A stretch of 33,839 nucleotides of DNA from JBNJEA01 sp051745395. Lineage in GTDB: Bacteria > Desulfobacterota > Desulfobacteria > Desulfobacterales > Desulfosalsimonadaceae. The stretch spans positions 1 to 33,839 of the forward strand of contig JBNJEA010000016.1 of the NCBI GenBank assembly GCA_051745395.1, read 5' to 3'. A program made the position numbers and the translations under genes. The notes under the pieces are model-generated. The model saw only the letters and a program-made list of their open reading frames with translations. It did no database searches and had not been told where the DNA came from. Below are positions 15,417 through 22,089 of the stretch, piece by piece (position 1 is the stretch's first letter; every line of letters begins with the position of its first letter).

Positions 15417-17438
15417 TTAAATACTGAAACTGTATTTTAAAACAATGTTTCTCGGTAACCCGTATTGCTGATAAAGGAAATCTTCATCGTTATCATTGCT
15501 GGCACGGTTATATCGTGTGGCATATTCTTCATCGAAAATATTTTCCATGCGCAGGGTTAATTTATGGCGATTCTGCATTCCGAATTTTGCAAAAACAGAG
15601 GCATCTGCAGTGAAATAATCCCCGTAATTCACATCGTCAAACGGTGCCAATCCCCGCTCGTATACATCGCCTATATATTTTGTCGTAAAGTCGGCTCCAT
15701 ATTTACCTGCCAAATAGCGGTATCCCAGGTTGAAGTTCCCGTAGAATTCCGGAACCCGCTCCAGTTGCTTGCCGGTTTCTTTGTTTTCGGCATTGACCCA
15801 CGTCGCACTGGCATCCAGTGAAAAACCTTTATAGACCCCTGTGCCTGTTCGGATTTCAAAACCGTCGATCTGTGTCGTACCATCTGCATTTTTATAGGAT
15901 GAGTCGCCATTATCCAGCGTTACGCTGAGAATCATATCTTCGACATCCTGATAAAAGTAACCCAGGTCAATATAGGCGAACTGCCATTTGCCGCCGACTC
16001 CGGCTTCTATGTTCAAGCTTTCTTCCGGGTCAAGCTTTGGATTGCCGTAAGTGTCACTTGAAGGATTATCCCCATAAAGCTGCATTAAAGTCGGCAGGGA
16101 AAAAGAGGTCCCCACGAGTCCACGGAAATAGGTATGCCCGATGATTGGTGTTCTGACACTGAAATCCCAGACCGTGACGTCAACGTCCTCGTTCGTGGTC
16201 GTATATCGGCCGCTGAACGCCAGCCTGGTTGCCGGCGAGAAAAACAGGTACGGCCGGTAGCTGGCAAATGCCGCATAACTGTGTGTGCGGTCGGTACTGG
16301 GAATGCTCATGACTTCTTCCTTGCCCCAATAGTTTCGGTAATCCAGGCCGAAGATCATTTCATGGCCTTCTCCCCAGCGGGTGCTTGTTGTTATGGTTGT
16401 GCCATAATCTTCGTATCCCCATACAGAGGCGTTGCTGTTTTCAAACCCCCAGCTGTAGGAGCCGTCCGGATCGACAAAGGTCACATTGCCCCACCAGGTG
16501 TGAAAATATGACTTCAGATAATATGAAAAATGTTTGTTGATGTCGTGATTCCAGTTAATGATACCGATTTTCTCTTCATAATCGTTATAAGCGGTTCTGT
16601 ATTGCGGATAAGGATAATCGAACCAGCCTTGCTGTTTTCGGAGCTGGGCTTTAAAAACAGCCTTGCCTTTTAAATCGAATTCTCTGCGATATTTCCCGCC
16701 CACAGTAGACCTGTCATATCTGACTTCGTGTTTCTTGTCCGTGTACAGGGCATCTTTATAGGCCTGATTATCACAGACTTGATAACCATCCGAGGCTTCA
16801 TAACTGCCAAACACCATGAATCCGTTTTTGTTGATCGTATCTGTGGTGTGGCCGGAAACCTCCCGATAATCCATCTCCCCATAGGCGGCACCGAACTCAC
16901 CGCTGGTCTCATCGGTAACCGATTTGGTGATAATATTGATAACACCCGCCCTGGCGCCGGTGCCGTAAAAAACACTTTCTCCACCTTTCAGGATTTCAAT
17001 CCGGTCAATTATATTGATACTAAGCGTCGTTGACCAGTCTGAGCCATAGAGCGGATTGTTAATGGGCACGCCATCGAGCAGCCACAATATTTCATCGCTT
17101 CCATGAAGATAGGAATAGGTCCAGCCGCCTCTGCCTTGACGCGAGTTGATGAAAACCCCGGGCACCATGACCTCAACCGCTCTTGCCAGGTCAACAAAAC
17201 CGGCCTCTTCTATTTCTTCCCCTGTGATTACTTCAACGGGGTGACCGTACTGATAAAGTTCTGCAGAAAAGCGTTCATCGTCTTTTTCTGCTTGAATGGT
17301 AACATTGTCGAGTTCAAATGTTTCGGTTCCTGCATTGGTATTTTTTGTGGAATTATCATCTGCAAAGGCCACGAAGGAAGACAGTAAAATAAAGCTGAAG
17401 AATGAAACGGATACCATTCGCTTTAAATCCGGACACAT
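15417..17438 (-). CDS. TonB-dependent outer-membrane receptor
   Basis: The predicted protein has 673 residues. A signal peptide (FFSFILLSSFVAFA) is followed by a probable TonB box (LDNVTIQAE). A plug domain of about 120 residues comes next (VEVITGEEIEEAGFVDLARA, LLDGVPINNP, IDRIEILKGG, INIITK), then a beta-barrel of Tyr-rich strands ending in a C-terminal strand with terminal hydrophobic residue (NIVLKYSFSI). Size and plug are close to the BtuB/siderophore receptor group; the ligand is not determinable. The ATG at 17438 has an ideal AAGGAGG eight bases upstream, while the longer frame to 17480 has none. No TonB/ExbBD genes are in the window. It is the first gene of the uptake operon. Confidence 0.93.
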   Translation of the reverse strand: MCPDLKRMVSVSFFSFILLSSFVAFADDNSTKNTNAGTETFELDNVTIQAEKDDERFSAELYQYGHPVEVITGEEIEEAGFVDLARAVEVMVPGVFINSRQGRGGWTYSYLHGSDEILWLLDGVPINNPLYGSDWSTTLSINIIDRIEILKGGESVFYGTGARAGVINIITKSVTDETSGEFGAAYGEMDYREVSGHTTDTINKNGFMVFGSYEASDGYQVCDNQAYKDALYTDKKHEVRYDRSTVGGKYRREFDLKGKAVFKAQLRKQQGWFDYPYPQYRTAYNDYEEKIGIINWNHDINKHFSYYLKSYFHTWWGNVTFVDPDGSYSWGFENSNASVWGYEDYGTTITTSTRWGEGHEMIFGLDYRNYWGKEEVMSIPSTDRTHSYAAFASYRPYLFFSPATRLAFSGRYTTTNEDVDVTVWDFSVRTPIIGHTYFRGLVGTSFSLPTLMQLYGDNPSSDTYGNPKLDPEESLNIEAGVGGKWQFAYIDLGYFYQDVEDMILSVTLDNGDSSYKNADGTTQIDGFEIRTGTGVYKGFSLDASATWVNAENKETGKQLERVPEFYGNFNLGYRYLAGKYGADFTTKYIGDVYERGLAPFDDVNYGDYFTADASVFAKFGMQNRHKLTLRMENIFDEEYATRYNRASNDNDEDFLYQQYGLPRNIVLKYSFSI

Positions 17439-17471
17439 TTTTCGCGCCTCCTTATTTAATAAATTGTTGGA

Positions 17472-17477
17472 ATTATA
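17472..17477 (-). promoter_or_regulatory. Possible proximal -10 element of the TonB receptor gene
   Basis: A perfect TATAAT lies on the minus strand about 34 bases before the receptor ATG and downstream of the terminator hairpin. The sequence 16-18 bases further upstream does not resemble TTGACA, so a regulated promoter or chance occurrence in AT-rich DNA are both possible. If real, the receptor would not depend on read-through of the terminator. Confidence 0.3.
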
Positions 17478-17505
17478 CAATATTTAACTCTAAGTTGTTT
17501 TGAGC

Positions 17506-17557
17506 AAAAAAAAACCACGAAAGATTCAGGTTTCTTACCTGTTAAACCTTCGTGGTT
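17506..17557 (-). terminator. Intrinsic terminator in the 5' region of the TonB receptor
   Basis: On the minus strand AACCACGAA (17549-17557) pairs with TTCGTGGTT (17513-17521). An inner CAGGT/ACCTG stem sits around a five-base loop, and nine Ts follow directly (17506-17514). This is a textbook rho-independent terminator. It points towards the receptor gene and lies only about 70 bases before its ATG. It therefore ends either a short separate RNA or the receptor leader (attenuation). Confidence 0.85.
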
Positions 17558-17666
17558 ATTAATTGTTTATCTAATCTATGTTAGATCCTGCTTGGATTAG
17601 ATAACCCGGATTCTTTAAAATTAAAATAGGTCAACGGCTTCTGCCGTTAATTATTATGTTTTGGGA
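17506..17666 (-). ncRNA. Candidate structured leader or small RNA (about 160 nt)
   Basis: Between a sigma70-like promoter (17673-17701) and the intrinsic terminator, the minus strand has three successive hairpins. The first is AACGGC/GCCGTT around a four-base loop (17633-17648). The second is a perfect ten-base stem TTATCTAATC/GATTAGATAA (17567-17576 with 17595-17604) around 18 bases. The third is the terminator stem. There is no convincing open reading frame. The layout fits an attenuator or riboswitch-like leader of the TonB uptake operon, or a stand-alone sRNA. I do not recognise a known riboswitch class; no B12-box-like segment was seen. Confidence 0.5.
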
Positions 17667-17672
17667 AGACGT

Positions 17673-17701
17673 TATTTATCTAATAGATTTATAGGCGTCA
17701 A
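17673..17701 (-). promoter_or_regulatory. Sigma70-like promoter with palindrome in the spacer
   Basis: TTGACG (17696-17701, -35) and TAAATA (17673-17678, -10) are separated by 17 bases on the minus strand. The odd palindrome ATCTA-A-TAGAT (17678-17688) overlaps the -10 edge and spacer, the place where a repressor would block polymerase. Related TTATCTAAT words recur in the hairpin at 17567-17604. The predicted start of transcription is near 17666. Confidence 0.55.
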
Positions 17702-18092
17702 GAATTTTTCGCCCCTCGGATAAACTTTTTGGCGTAGGATAGTTGCATCTTACGGCTGTGCCCTGTCAATAGTGCGAAAATTGAAAGTGTGAGGAATAGA
17801 GATTTCAAGCTGGACAACCGGGGTTTGGTCAAAAAGCCTGTCCTAGTTTTTTATTTTTCAGGGATGATGTGGAATAGGGACAGGGTGTTCGGAGCGGATG
17901 TAAATTGCCAAATTTAAGGTGCAAATCTGGAAGGAGACCGGATTGTTAACGGTCCAGGCCAACAGAATGGACCAGCGCCATCGAAATGCAATACTAAGGT
18001 TTCCCGAATACGACTTGTGCATAATACCCCTTGATCTCCACGTGATCGATTCTTTTAAACATGATTTTACCTCTTTTGCTCTGCTGACATTG
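17702..18092. other. Intergenic stretch without a gene
   Basis: Nothing gene-like is seen on either strand. A plus-strand open frame from 17919 mostly overlaps the cupin gene in antisense and has no protein-family features. The stretch holds the probable cupin terminator at 17831-17884 and upstream DNA of the leader promoter. Confidence 0.5.
17831..17884 (-). terminator. Probable terminator downstream of the cupin gene
   Basis: On the minus strand CCTGTCCCTA (17875-17884) pairs with TAGGACAGG (17837-17845), with one bulged base, and is followed by CTTTTT. The loop is long (about 29 bases) and the site lies about 210 bases past the cupin stop, so this is only a moderate candidate. Confidence 0.42.
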
Positions 18093-18437
18093 TCAGTCTC
18101 CGATGAAGACCGTTTTGCGGGTTGGTCGCGGGGCCTTTACCACCATGAAACGCAGCGGTTCCTTGCTCTCATTGTACCAGCAGTGGACGATGTCCTTGGG
18201 GCTTTCCACCAGGGTGTCGGCAACGACTTCCTGTTTTTCTTCACCAATTTCAACAACGCCAGTACCGCTTATCACATAGAATGCTACGTCCACCGGCGTA
18301 ATGTGTCGCTTCAGTGATTGACCGGGCTTTAACGTTATCACGGAAATCATTGCTTCAGGGGTGTTGTAGAGGTTTCTGGCATCCACATTGTGGGCATTGT
18401 CCATAATGCCTGTGTCGTCGGGTTTTCTCGTTATCAT
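18093..18437 (-). CDS. Cupin-domain protein
   Basis: A 114-residue single-domain beta-barrel cupin. The first cupin motif is partly conserved (LKPGQSLKRHITP, then FYVISGTGVVEIGEE) and the second reads VESPKDIVHCWYNES. The metal site looks degenerate: one His is kept in each motif, but the usual HxH and Glu of motif 1 are not complete. The function is unknown; small cupins of this kind are often sensors or metal-dependent lyases or dioxygenases. AAGGAGG lies just before the ATG. A perfect FNR-type box is centred about 102 bases upstream of the start, with AATAAT (minus strand, 18503-18508) near the place expected for a -10 element. A second cupin follows hcp, so both probably belong to the same response. 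Confidence 0.8.
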   Translation of the reverse strand: MITRKPDDTGIMDNAHNVDARNLYNTPEAMISVITLKPGQSLKRHITPVDVAFYVISGTGVVEIGEEKQEVVADTLVESPKDIVHCWYNESKEPLRFMVVKAPRPTRKTVFIGD

Positions 18438-18532
18438 GTTTGCCTCCTTGAACCTTACGGTATGATTGTGTTATTAAAATTTGTATTCGTTTCCGACCTG
18501 TTATTATTTATCGTACGGCAGAAGCCCGGTCC

Positions 18533-18546
18533 TTGATTTACATCAA
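18533..18546. promoter_or_regulatory. Perfect FNR/Crp-type box (TTGAT-N4-ATCAA)
   Basis: TTGATTTACATCAA is an exact match to the FNR/DNR consensus palindrome. It sits in the divergent region between the minus-strand cupin gene and the plus-strand HTH regulator. On the minus strand AATAAT at 18503-18508 lies about 34 bases from the box centre, close to class II spacing, so activation of the cupin is the favoured reading. Autoregulation of the regulator gene is also possible. Confidence 0.7.
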
Positions 18547-18576
18547 GTAAAAAAACCAGGCCGCTTAAAGGGAAGT

Positions 18577-18909
18577 GTGCTGTGGACAAACAAGACAGTT
18601 GTTATGGATCGGCTCGAAGAAATGCAGCAGCGGTTTCTGGAAATCACCGCCGAGCAGACAGAGAGCCGGATTGCCAGGGCCATTTTGGGGATCATGCAGC
18701 ATGCCGGCACCAAAACAGACAAGGGCATCCGGATCGACATGGATCTGAGCCGGGAGGACCTGGCCGATTTCACGGGCACGACGCATTATACGGTAAGCCG
18801 CATATTAAGCGCCTGGACCAGAAAGGGCTGGATTGCCACCAACCGACGGCAGATCACGGTCATGGACGCCCACGCTCTGAGACTGCGTACGGAAACATCC
18901 CTGCCCTGA
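18577..18909 (+). CDS. Crp/Fnr-type regulator reduced to its DNA-binding domain
   Basis: This frame encodes the C-terminal winged-helix domain of a Crp/Fnr regulator: a dimer-helix-like stretch (MQQRFLEITAEQTESRIARA), then LSREDLADFTGTTHYTVSRI, the recognition helix region, and a final RRQITVMDAHAL strand. The N-terminal cyclic-nucleotide/heme-sensing beta-roll, about 120 residues in intact relatives, is absent, and no remnant is visible upstream, where the FNR box and the cupin gene lie. The start is uncertain: GTG at 18577 has AAAGGGAA before it; ATG at 18604 has no site. The frame upstream to 18481 crosses the FNR box and is unlikely to be translated. It could be a truncated pseudogene or a functional HTH-only competitor. 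By context it resembles HcpR, the regulator of hcp. Confidence 0.72.
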   Translation: MLWTNKTVVMDRLEEMQQRFLEITAEQTESRIARAILGIMQHAGTKTDKGIRIDMDLSREDLADFTGTTHYTVSRILSAWTRKGWIATNRRQITVMDAHALRLRTETSLP

Positions 18910-18935
18910 AACGCTCAATTCAGGAAAACCAATTA

Positions 18936-19220
18936 TCAGGCTTGGTTCCGCCTTTTTTCCATCAAAGAATAAGCTTCCTTCCGGAGACAGATGCCCAGTA
19001 TAAGGATTTCATTTTCCGTCACCCTGAACACGATGCGATAATCTCCGATCCTGAGTTTCCAGTAGTTTTTAAGCGTTTTGCGCAGGGGTTCTCCATATTC
19101 CTGGGGCGCTGCCAGAAGGCGGGTTTCTATTGTCCTTTTGATCCGCTTCCGGATGTCACGGTTTAACTTCGGAATATCGCGCTTTACGACCTCCGGATGA
19201 TAAAGAAGAGAAAATGACAA
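18936..19220 (-). CDS. RelE/ParE-family toxin
   Basis: A protein of about 94 residues with the RelE/ParE fold pattern: YHPEVVKRDIPKL at the N-terminus, basic helices (RDIRKRIKRTIETRL), then PLRKTLKNYWKLRIGDYRIVFRV and a final ILILGICLRKEAY strand. These toxins cut ribosome-bound mRNA (RelE) or block gyrase (ParE). The most likely start is TTG at 19220, one base after the antitoxin stop, because the family motif begins eight residues later. A longer ATG frame reading back through the antitoxin gene is improbable. It forms an operon with the upstream antitoxin and converges with the Crp/Fnr fragment. Confidence 0.83.
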   Translation of the reverse strand: MSFSLLYHPEVVKRDIPKLNRDIRKRIKRTIETRLLAAPQEYGEPLRKTLKNYWKLRIGDYRIVFRVTENEILILGICLRKEAYSLMEKRRNQA

Positions 19221-19221
19221 G

Positions 19222-19449
19222 CTATTCCCACACCTCTTCATGGGTAAGCGCCTTGCCGCGGTCAAAATCCTCCTCGCGTTGTGCGGCAAAATCGGCCAGG
19301 GCACGGTCTTCGCGCAGCTCCAGGGCCTCCTTGACCAGGTCGCGCATTAGCATGGACAACGAAAGTCCCTGTTCTTCAGCAAGGTCATGCAGGGCGCTGT
19401 ATAAGGGTTTTTCCAATACGACGTTGATTCTGGGATTTTTTGCGGGCAT
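19222..19449 (-). CDS. Ribbon-helix-helix-type antitoxin
   Basis: A 75-residue protein with a short N-terminal strand (RINVVLEKPLYSAL), then two helices (HDLAEEQGLSLSMLMRDLVKEALE) typical of RHH/CopG-like repressors, and an acidic C-terminal tail (REEDFDRGKALTHEEVWE) that would wrap the toxin. It should bind DNA as a dimer and repress its own operon, and an ideal palindrome overlaps the promoter upstream (19478-19492). AGG is spaced seven bases from the ATG. Confidence 0.83.
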   Translation of the reverse strand: MPAKNPRINVVLEKPLYSALHDLAEEQGLSLSMLMRDLVKEALELREDRALADFAAQREEDFDRGKALTHEEVWE

Positions 19450-19477
19450 GAGTAACCTTTTTTTTGGGCTTTTTGCT

Positions 19478-19508
19478 TAAGTGTTACACTTATGCGCCAC
19501 CATGTCAA
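19478..19508 (-). promoter_or_regulatory. Toxin-antitoxin promoter and palindromic operator
   Basis: On the minus strand a perfect TTGACA (19503-19508) is followed after 16 bases by a weak -10 (TAACAC). The -10 lies inside the palindrome TAAGTGT-A-ACACTTA (19478-19492), which has seven-base half sites. Binding of the antitoxin there would mask the -10, giving simple autorepression. Confidence 0.62.
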
Positions 19509-19589
19509 ATCCCATTTCGGCCTGCATGCGTTTATATTTTGTTGCGCCAGCGCAATGAAACAGGCGGGATATCCTTTTATCCTGCTTCC

Positions 19590-19778
19590 ATGACCAATCC
19601 ATCACCAGCAATAACATCGGCGATGACCGTAGAATCGATCCTGGAAAAATATCCGCGGGCCGCGATTGTGTTTTTAAGAATGGGAATGCATTGTCCCGGA
19701 TGCCAGGCAGAGGCCTTCCACACCAAGGAGAGGAACCCCTGTTTTGTTTTCCAGGGCAACAGAGTACAATTTCGTTAA
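19590..19778 (+). CDS. DUF1858-type redox-disulfide protein with altered C-terminus
   Basis: A 62-residue product. Residues 1-45 match the small domain known as DUF1858, or hybrid-cluster-protein-associated redox disulfide domain (TIGR03980): MTVESILEKYP, then FLRMGMHCPGCQAEAFHT with the CxxC pair. The expected C-terminal helix, which normally continues as a Glu/Ala-rich HGID-type segment, is replaced by ERNPCFVFQGNRVQFR. Neither alternative frame restores it, so the 3' end was probably lost by deletion or rearrangement. The ATG at 19590 begins the domain; no strong ribosome site is visible. The family is tied by context to hcp, which lies 2.4 kb downstream. Confidence 0.6.
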   Translation: MTNPSPAITSAMTVESILEKYPRAAIVFLRMGMHCPGCQAEAFHTKERNPCFVFQGNRVQFR

Positions 19779-19836
19779 AGCGCAAAAAGGGACTTCTTTA
19801 GAAATGTTGAAATGCTTGTTCGATATTGTTCTATGT

Positions 19837-19864
19837 TTGCAAAAATAGTATAGAATATTATATT
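19837..19864 (+). promoter_or_regulatory. Candidate promoter for the tetraheme/octaheme cytochrome genes
   Basis: TTGCAA (19837-19842) and TATATT (19859-19864) are separated by 16 bases in an AT-rich segment about 120 bases upstream of the tetraheme gene. No FNR-like palindrome was found in this intergenic region. The match is moderate. Confidence 0.35.
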
Positions 19865-19985
19865 TTTTCTTAAATACCCTCCGCCCGTCACGGCTTTTGC
19901 TTTTTACTGGACTGCATCGTTGCAGGCGAAGGGACGGGGGCGCCTGTAAAAATATTCACCGGTATCCGGGTATGGGATTCTGACG

Positions 19986-20537
19986 ATGAAATTTTCTTTG
20001 AGACCCAGTTTAAAGACGCTTCTGCTCGTGGGCCTCGGCATCCTTATCGCCTTTCCGCTTTTTTCCATGACCTACTATACCATGGTGCGGACCTCCACGC
20101 CGCAGTTCTGCGCATCGTGCCACGAGATCGAATACGCCTATAATACCTGGAAGACCTCCACGCACCACAACAACGCCCAGGGATTTGTGGCAGACTGCAT
20201 GGACTGTCATTTGCCCGCGCCTCATGACACCATAGACTTTTTCTACACCAAGACCCTTCACGGCATCAAAGACGTTATTGTACATTTTACCATGGACGAA
20301 TATGACCGGGAGAAAAACCGGGAGAAGGCCTACGCCTCCTTTGACAATAACCAGTGCCGGAAGTGCCACCGAAACATCTTGTATATCCCGGACAAGCGCG
20401 GCGCCATGCTCGCGCACCGCTCCCTGGTCTACGCCCGGCCCGGCCGGGAGAAACGATGCGTGGACTGCCACCGGGAGCTGGTGCACAATCCCACGACAAC
20501 GTATCAGTACAAACAATATCAACTCGGTTCAAATTAA
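19986..20537 (+). CDS. NapC/NrfH-family tetraheme quinol dehydrogenase
   Basis: A 183-residue membrane-anchored c-type cytochrome that would oxidise menaquinol and hand electrons to a periplasmic terminal reductase. One N-terminal helix (about residues 9-30) is uncleaved. Four CxxCH sites follow (CASCH, CMDCH, CRKCH, CVDCH), the normal number for NrfH/NirT/CycX proteins. The spacing of the first site right after the helix (TPQFCASCHEIEYAYNTW) matches the family. It lies 15 bases upstream of the octaheme gene, forming a two-gene donor-enzyme unit. Because the partner is HAO-like and not NrfA-like, the closest functional analogue is the NapC-like CycX that accompanies epsilonproteobacterial HAO. 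The ribosome site before the ATG is weak. Confidence 0.88.
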   Translation: MKFSLRPSLKTLLLVGLGILIAFPLFSMTYYTMVRTSTPQFCASCHEIEYAYNTWKTSTHHNNAQGFVADCMDCHLPAPHDTIDFFYTKTLHGIKDVIVHFTMDEYDREKNREKAYASFDNNQCRKCHRNILYIPDKRGAMLAHRSLVYARPGREKRCVDCHRELVHNPTTTYQYKQYQLGSN

Positions 20538-20552
20538 TCAGTGGAGGAGGGT

Positions 20553-21968
20553 ATGAAATCGATTTTATGGTGGGTGACAAGCGTGACTGTGTTTTTGTTG
20601 CTGTTGTCCGGCACTGCGATTTCCCAGCAAGCCGATTCGAAAGACCGGCCGGGCATGGCCAAGCAAAAGGAGTTCCGGATCGAACGCAGTATTCCGGATG
20701 CCGGTATTGCCTGTATTCAGTGCCACAAGAGGGAACACCCGGCGATTTTTGCCGACTGGGCGGCCAGCGGGCACGCCGAGTCGAACATCACCTGCATCGA
20801 CTGTCACCGGGCCGAGGAGCATGACGACGATGTCAACAAGGATCATTACAAGCAGTACGAAAAATCGGATTCCGAGTGGGGCCGGTCGCAATACAAGGTG
20901 CCGGTGGCCGGCGTGGTCACCCCCAAGGACTGCTCCCGCTGCCACCCGGACGAGGCCGAGCAGTACCAGCGAAGCAAGCACGCCAATACCCTGGAAATCA
21001 TCTGGAAAATCGATCCCTGGTTAAATGATGGAATGAACAGCGATTTCGAGCGGGCATCCGGTTGTTACTACTGCCACGGCACGGTGCTCGAAACCGACGA
21101 GGACGGCGATCTGACTTCCGAGACCTGGCCCAATGTCGGTGTCGGCCGCGTGAACCTTGACGGCAGCAAGGGCAGTTGCAGCAGTTGCCATACCCGGCAC
21201 CGTTTTTCCGTCATGGAGGCCAGAAAGCCGGAGGCCTGCGGGCAGTGCCACCTGGGTCCGGATCACCCCCAGATCGAGATTTACACCGAATCCAAGCACG
21301 GCGCCATCTATGATGCCTTCGGCGATCAATACAACTGGGGCGCCGCCCCGGGCACCTGGTCGCCGGGCGTGGACTACCGGGCGCCGACTTGTGCGGTATG
21401 CCACATGTCCGGCGCCGGCTCGACCCGGACCACCCATGATGTGACCGAGCGGCTGTCGTGGGAAATCCAGGCGCCGCTGACCGTTCGCCCGTCGGAGTTC
21501 AAGGCATTTCCGGCCAAGACCAACTGGGAGGTCGAGCGGGAGAAAATGCAGGAGATCTGTACCCAGTGCCACAGCGAAAAATGGGTCAAGGACCATTACG
21601 CCAAATACGATCAGGTGGTCGAGGAATATAACAATGAATACTTCAAGCCCGCCAAAGAAATGCTGGACAAGCTTTACGAAAAGGGCCTGATGGATGATTC
21701 GAAGTTTTTCGATGAAACCCTTGAGGTCGAATACTATGAGCTCTGGCACCACGAGGGCCGCCGGGCCCGGATGGGCGCGGCCATGATGGCCCCGGACTAT
21801 ACGTGGTGGCACGGTTTTTATGAATGCAAAAAGCGCTATAACACGTTCATGGAAGAGGCCCGGTCGCTGATCGAAAACAATGAAAAGGCCCACAAGGCGC
21901 CGGATTTTCCAAACGCCACGGGCACAACGCAAAGGCCCCCGTCGGTTTTTGAAAAGCAGGACCGCTGA
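20553..21968 (+). CDS. HAO-like octaheme cytochrome c
   Basis: A 471-residue periplasmic enzyme with a signal peptide (residues 1-24) and eight CxxCH sites: CIQCH (54-58), CIDCH, CSRCH, CYYCH, CSSCH, CGQCH, CAVCH and CTQCH. The segment CHLGPDHPQIEIYTESKHG is characteristic of the hydroxylamine oxidoreductase family, where the Asp-His pair belongs to the active site. The C-terminal helical part (MMAPDYTWWHGFYECKKRY) is also HAO-like. Family members either oxidise hydroxylamine or hydrazine, or reduce nitrite; pairing with a quinol dehydrogenase favours the reductive direction. Whether the tyrosine that crosslinks the P460 heme is present cannot be decided without alignment. The ATG at 20553 has GGAGGAGG immediately upstream; the GTG at 20541 would leave that site inside the gene. 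An intrinsic terminator follows. Confidence 0.87.
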   Translation: MKSILWWVTSVTVFLLLLSGTAISQQADSKDRPGMAKQKEFRIERSIPDAGIACIQCHKREHPAIFADWAASGHAESNITCIDCHRAEEHDDDVNKDHYKQYEKSDSEWGRSQYKVPVAGVVTPKDCSRCHPDEAEQYQRSKHANTLEIIWKIDPWLNDGMNSDFERASGCYYCHGTVLETDEDGDLTSETWPNVGVGRVNLDGSKGSCSSCHTRHRFSVMEARKPEACGQCHLGPDHPQIEIYTESKHGAIYDAFGDQYNWGAAPGTWSPGVDYRAPTCAVCHMSGAGSTRTTHDVTERLSWEIQAPLTVRPSEFKAFPAKTNWEVEREKMQEICTQCHSEKWVKDHYAKYDQVVEEYNNEYFKPAKEMLDKLYEKGLMDDSKFFDETLEVEYYELWHHEGRRARMGAAMMAPDYTWWHGFYECKKRYNTFMEEARSLIENNEKAHKAPDFPNATGTTQRPPSVFEKQDR

Positions 21969-22016
21969 TTGGGCCGATAGCAATCCGCACTGGTTTTGCA
22001 AATTTTGCAACAAATA

Positions 22017-22073
22017 AGCCCCTGTTTTATCTTTCCACGTGATGCGGGATAAAACAGGGGCTTTTTATTTTTC
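22017..22073 (+). terminator. Intrinsic terminator of the cytochrome operon
   Basis: A perfect 15-base inverted repeat (AGCCCCTGTTTTATC at 22017-22031, complement at 22048-22062) with a 16-base loop is followed by TTTTTATTTTT. It ends the cytochrome transcript 49 bases past the octaheme stop and separates it from hcp. Confidence 0.93.
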
Positions 22074-22089
22074 AAAAAATTTTCAAGTT

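Noticed and set aside
17506..17666. Cobalamin riboswitch upstream of the TonB receptor
   Set aside because: The expected B12-box-like conserved segment was not found and the leader is too short and AT-rich; kept only as an unclassified leader or sRNA.
17919..18317. A 132-codon plus-strand frame
   Set aside because: Mostly antisense to the cupin gene, with no recognisable features; the minus-strand cupin has a strong Shine-Dalgarno and conserved motifs.
20553..21968. NrfA pentaheme nitrite reductase
   Set aside because: There are eight CxxCH sites, no CxxCK heme motif, and HAO-type GPDHPQ...ESKHG residues.
21021..22013. A 330-codon minus-strand frame antisense to the octaheme cytochrome
   Set aside because: It also runs back over the intergenic DNA past the cytochrome stop, and the cytochrome has eight heme sites and a signal peptide.
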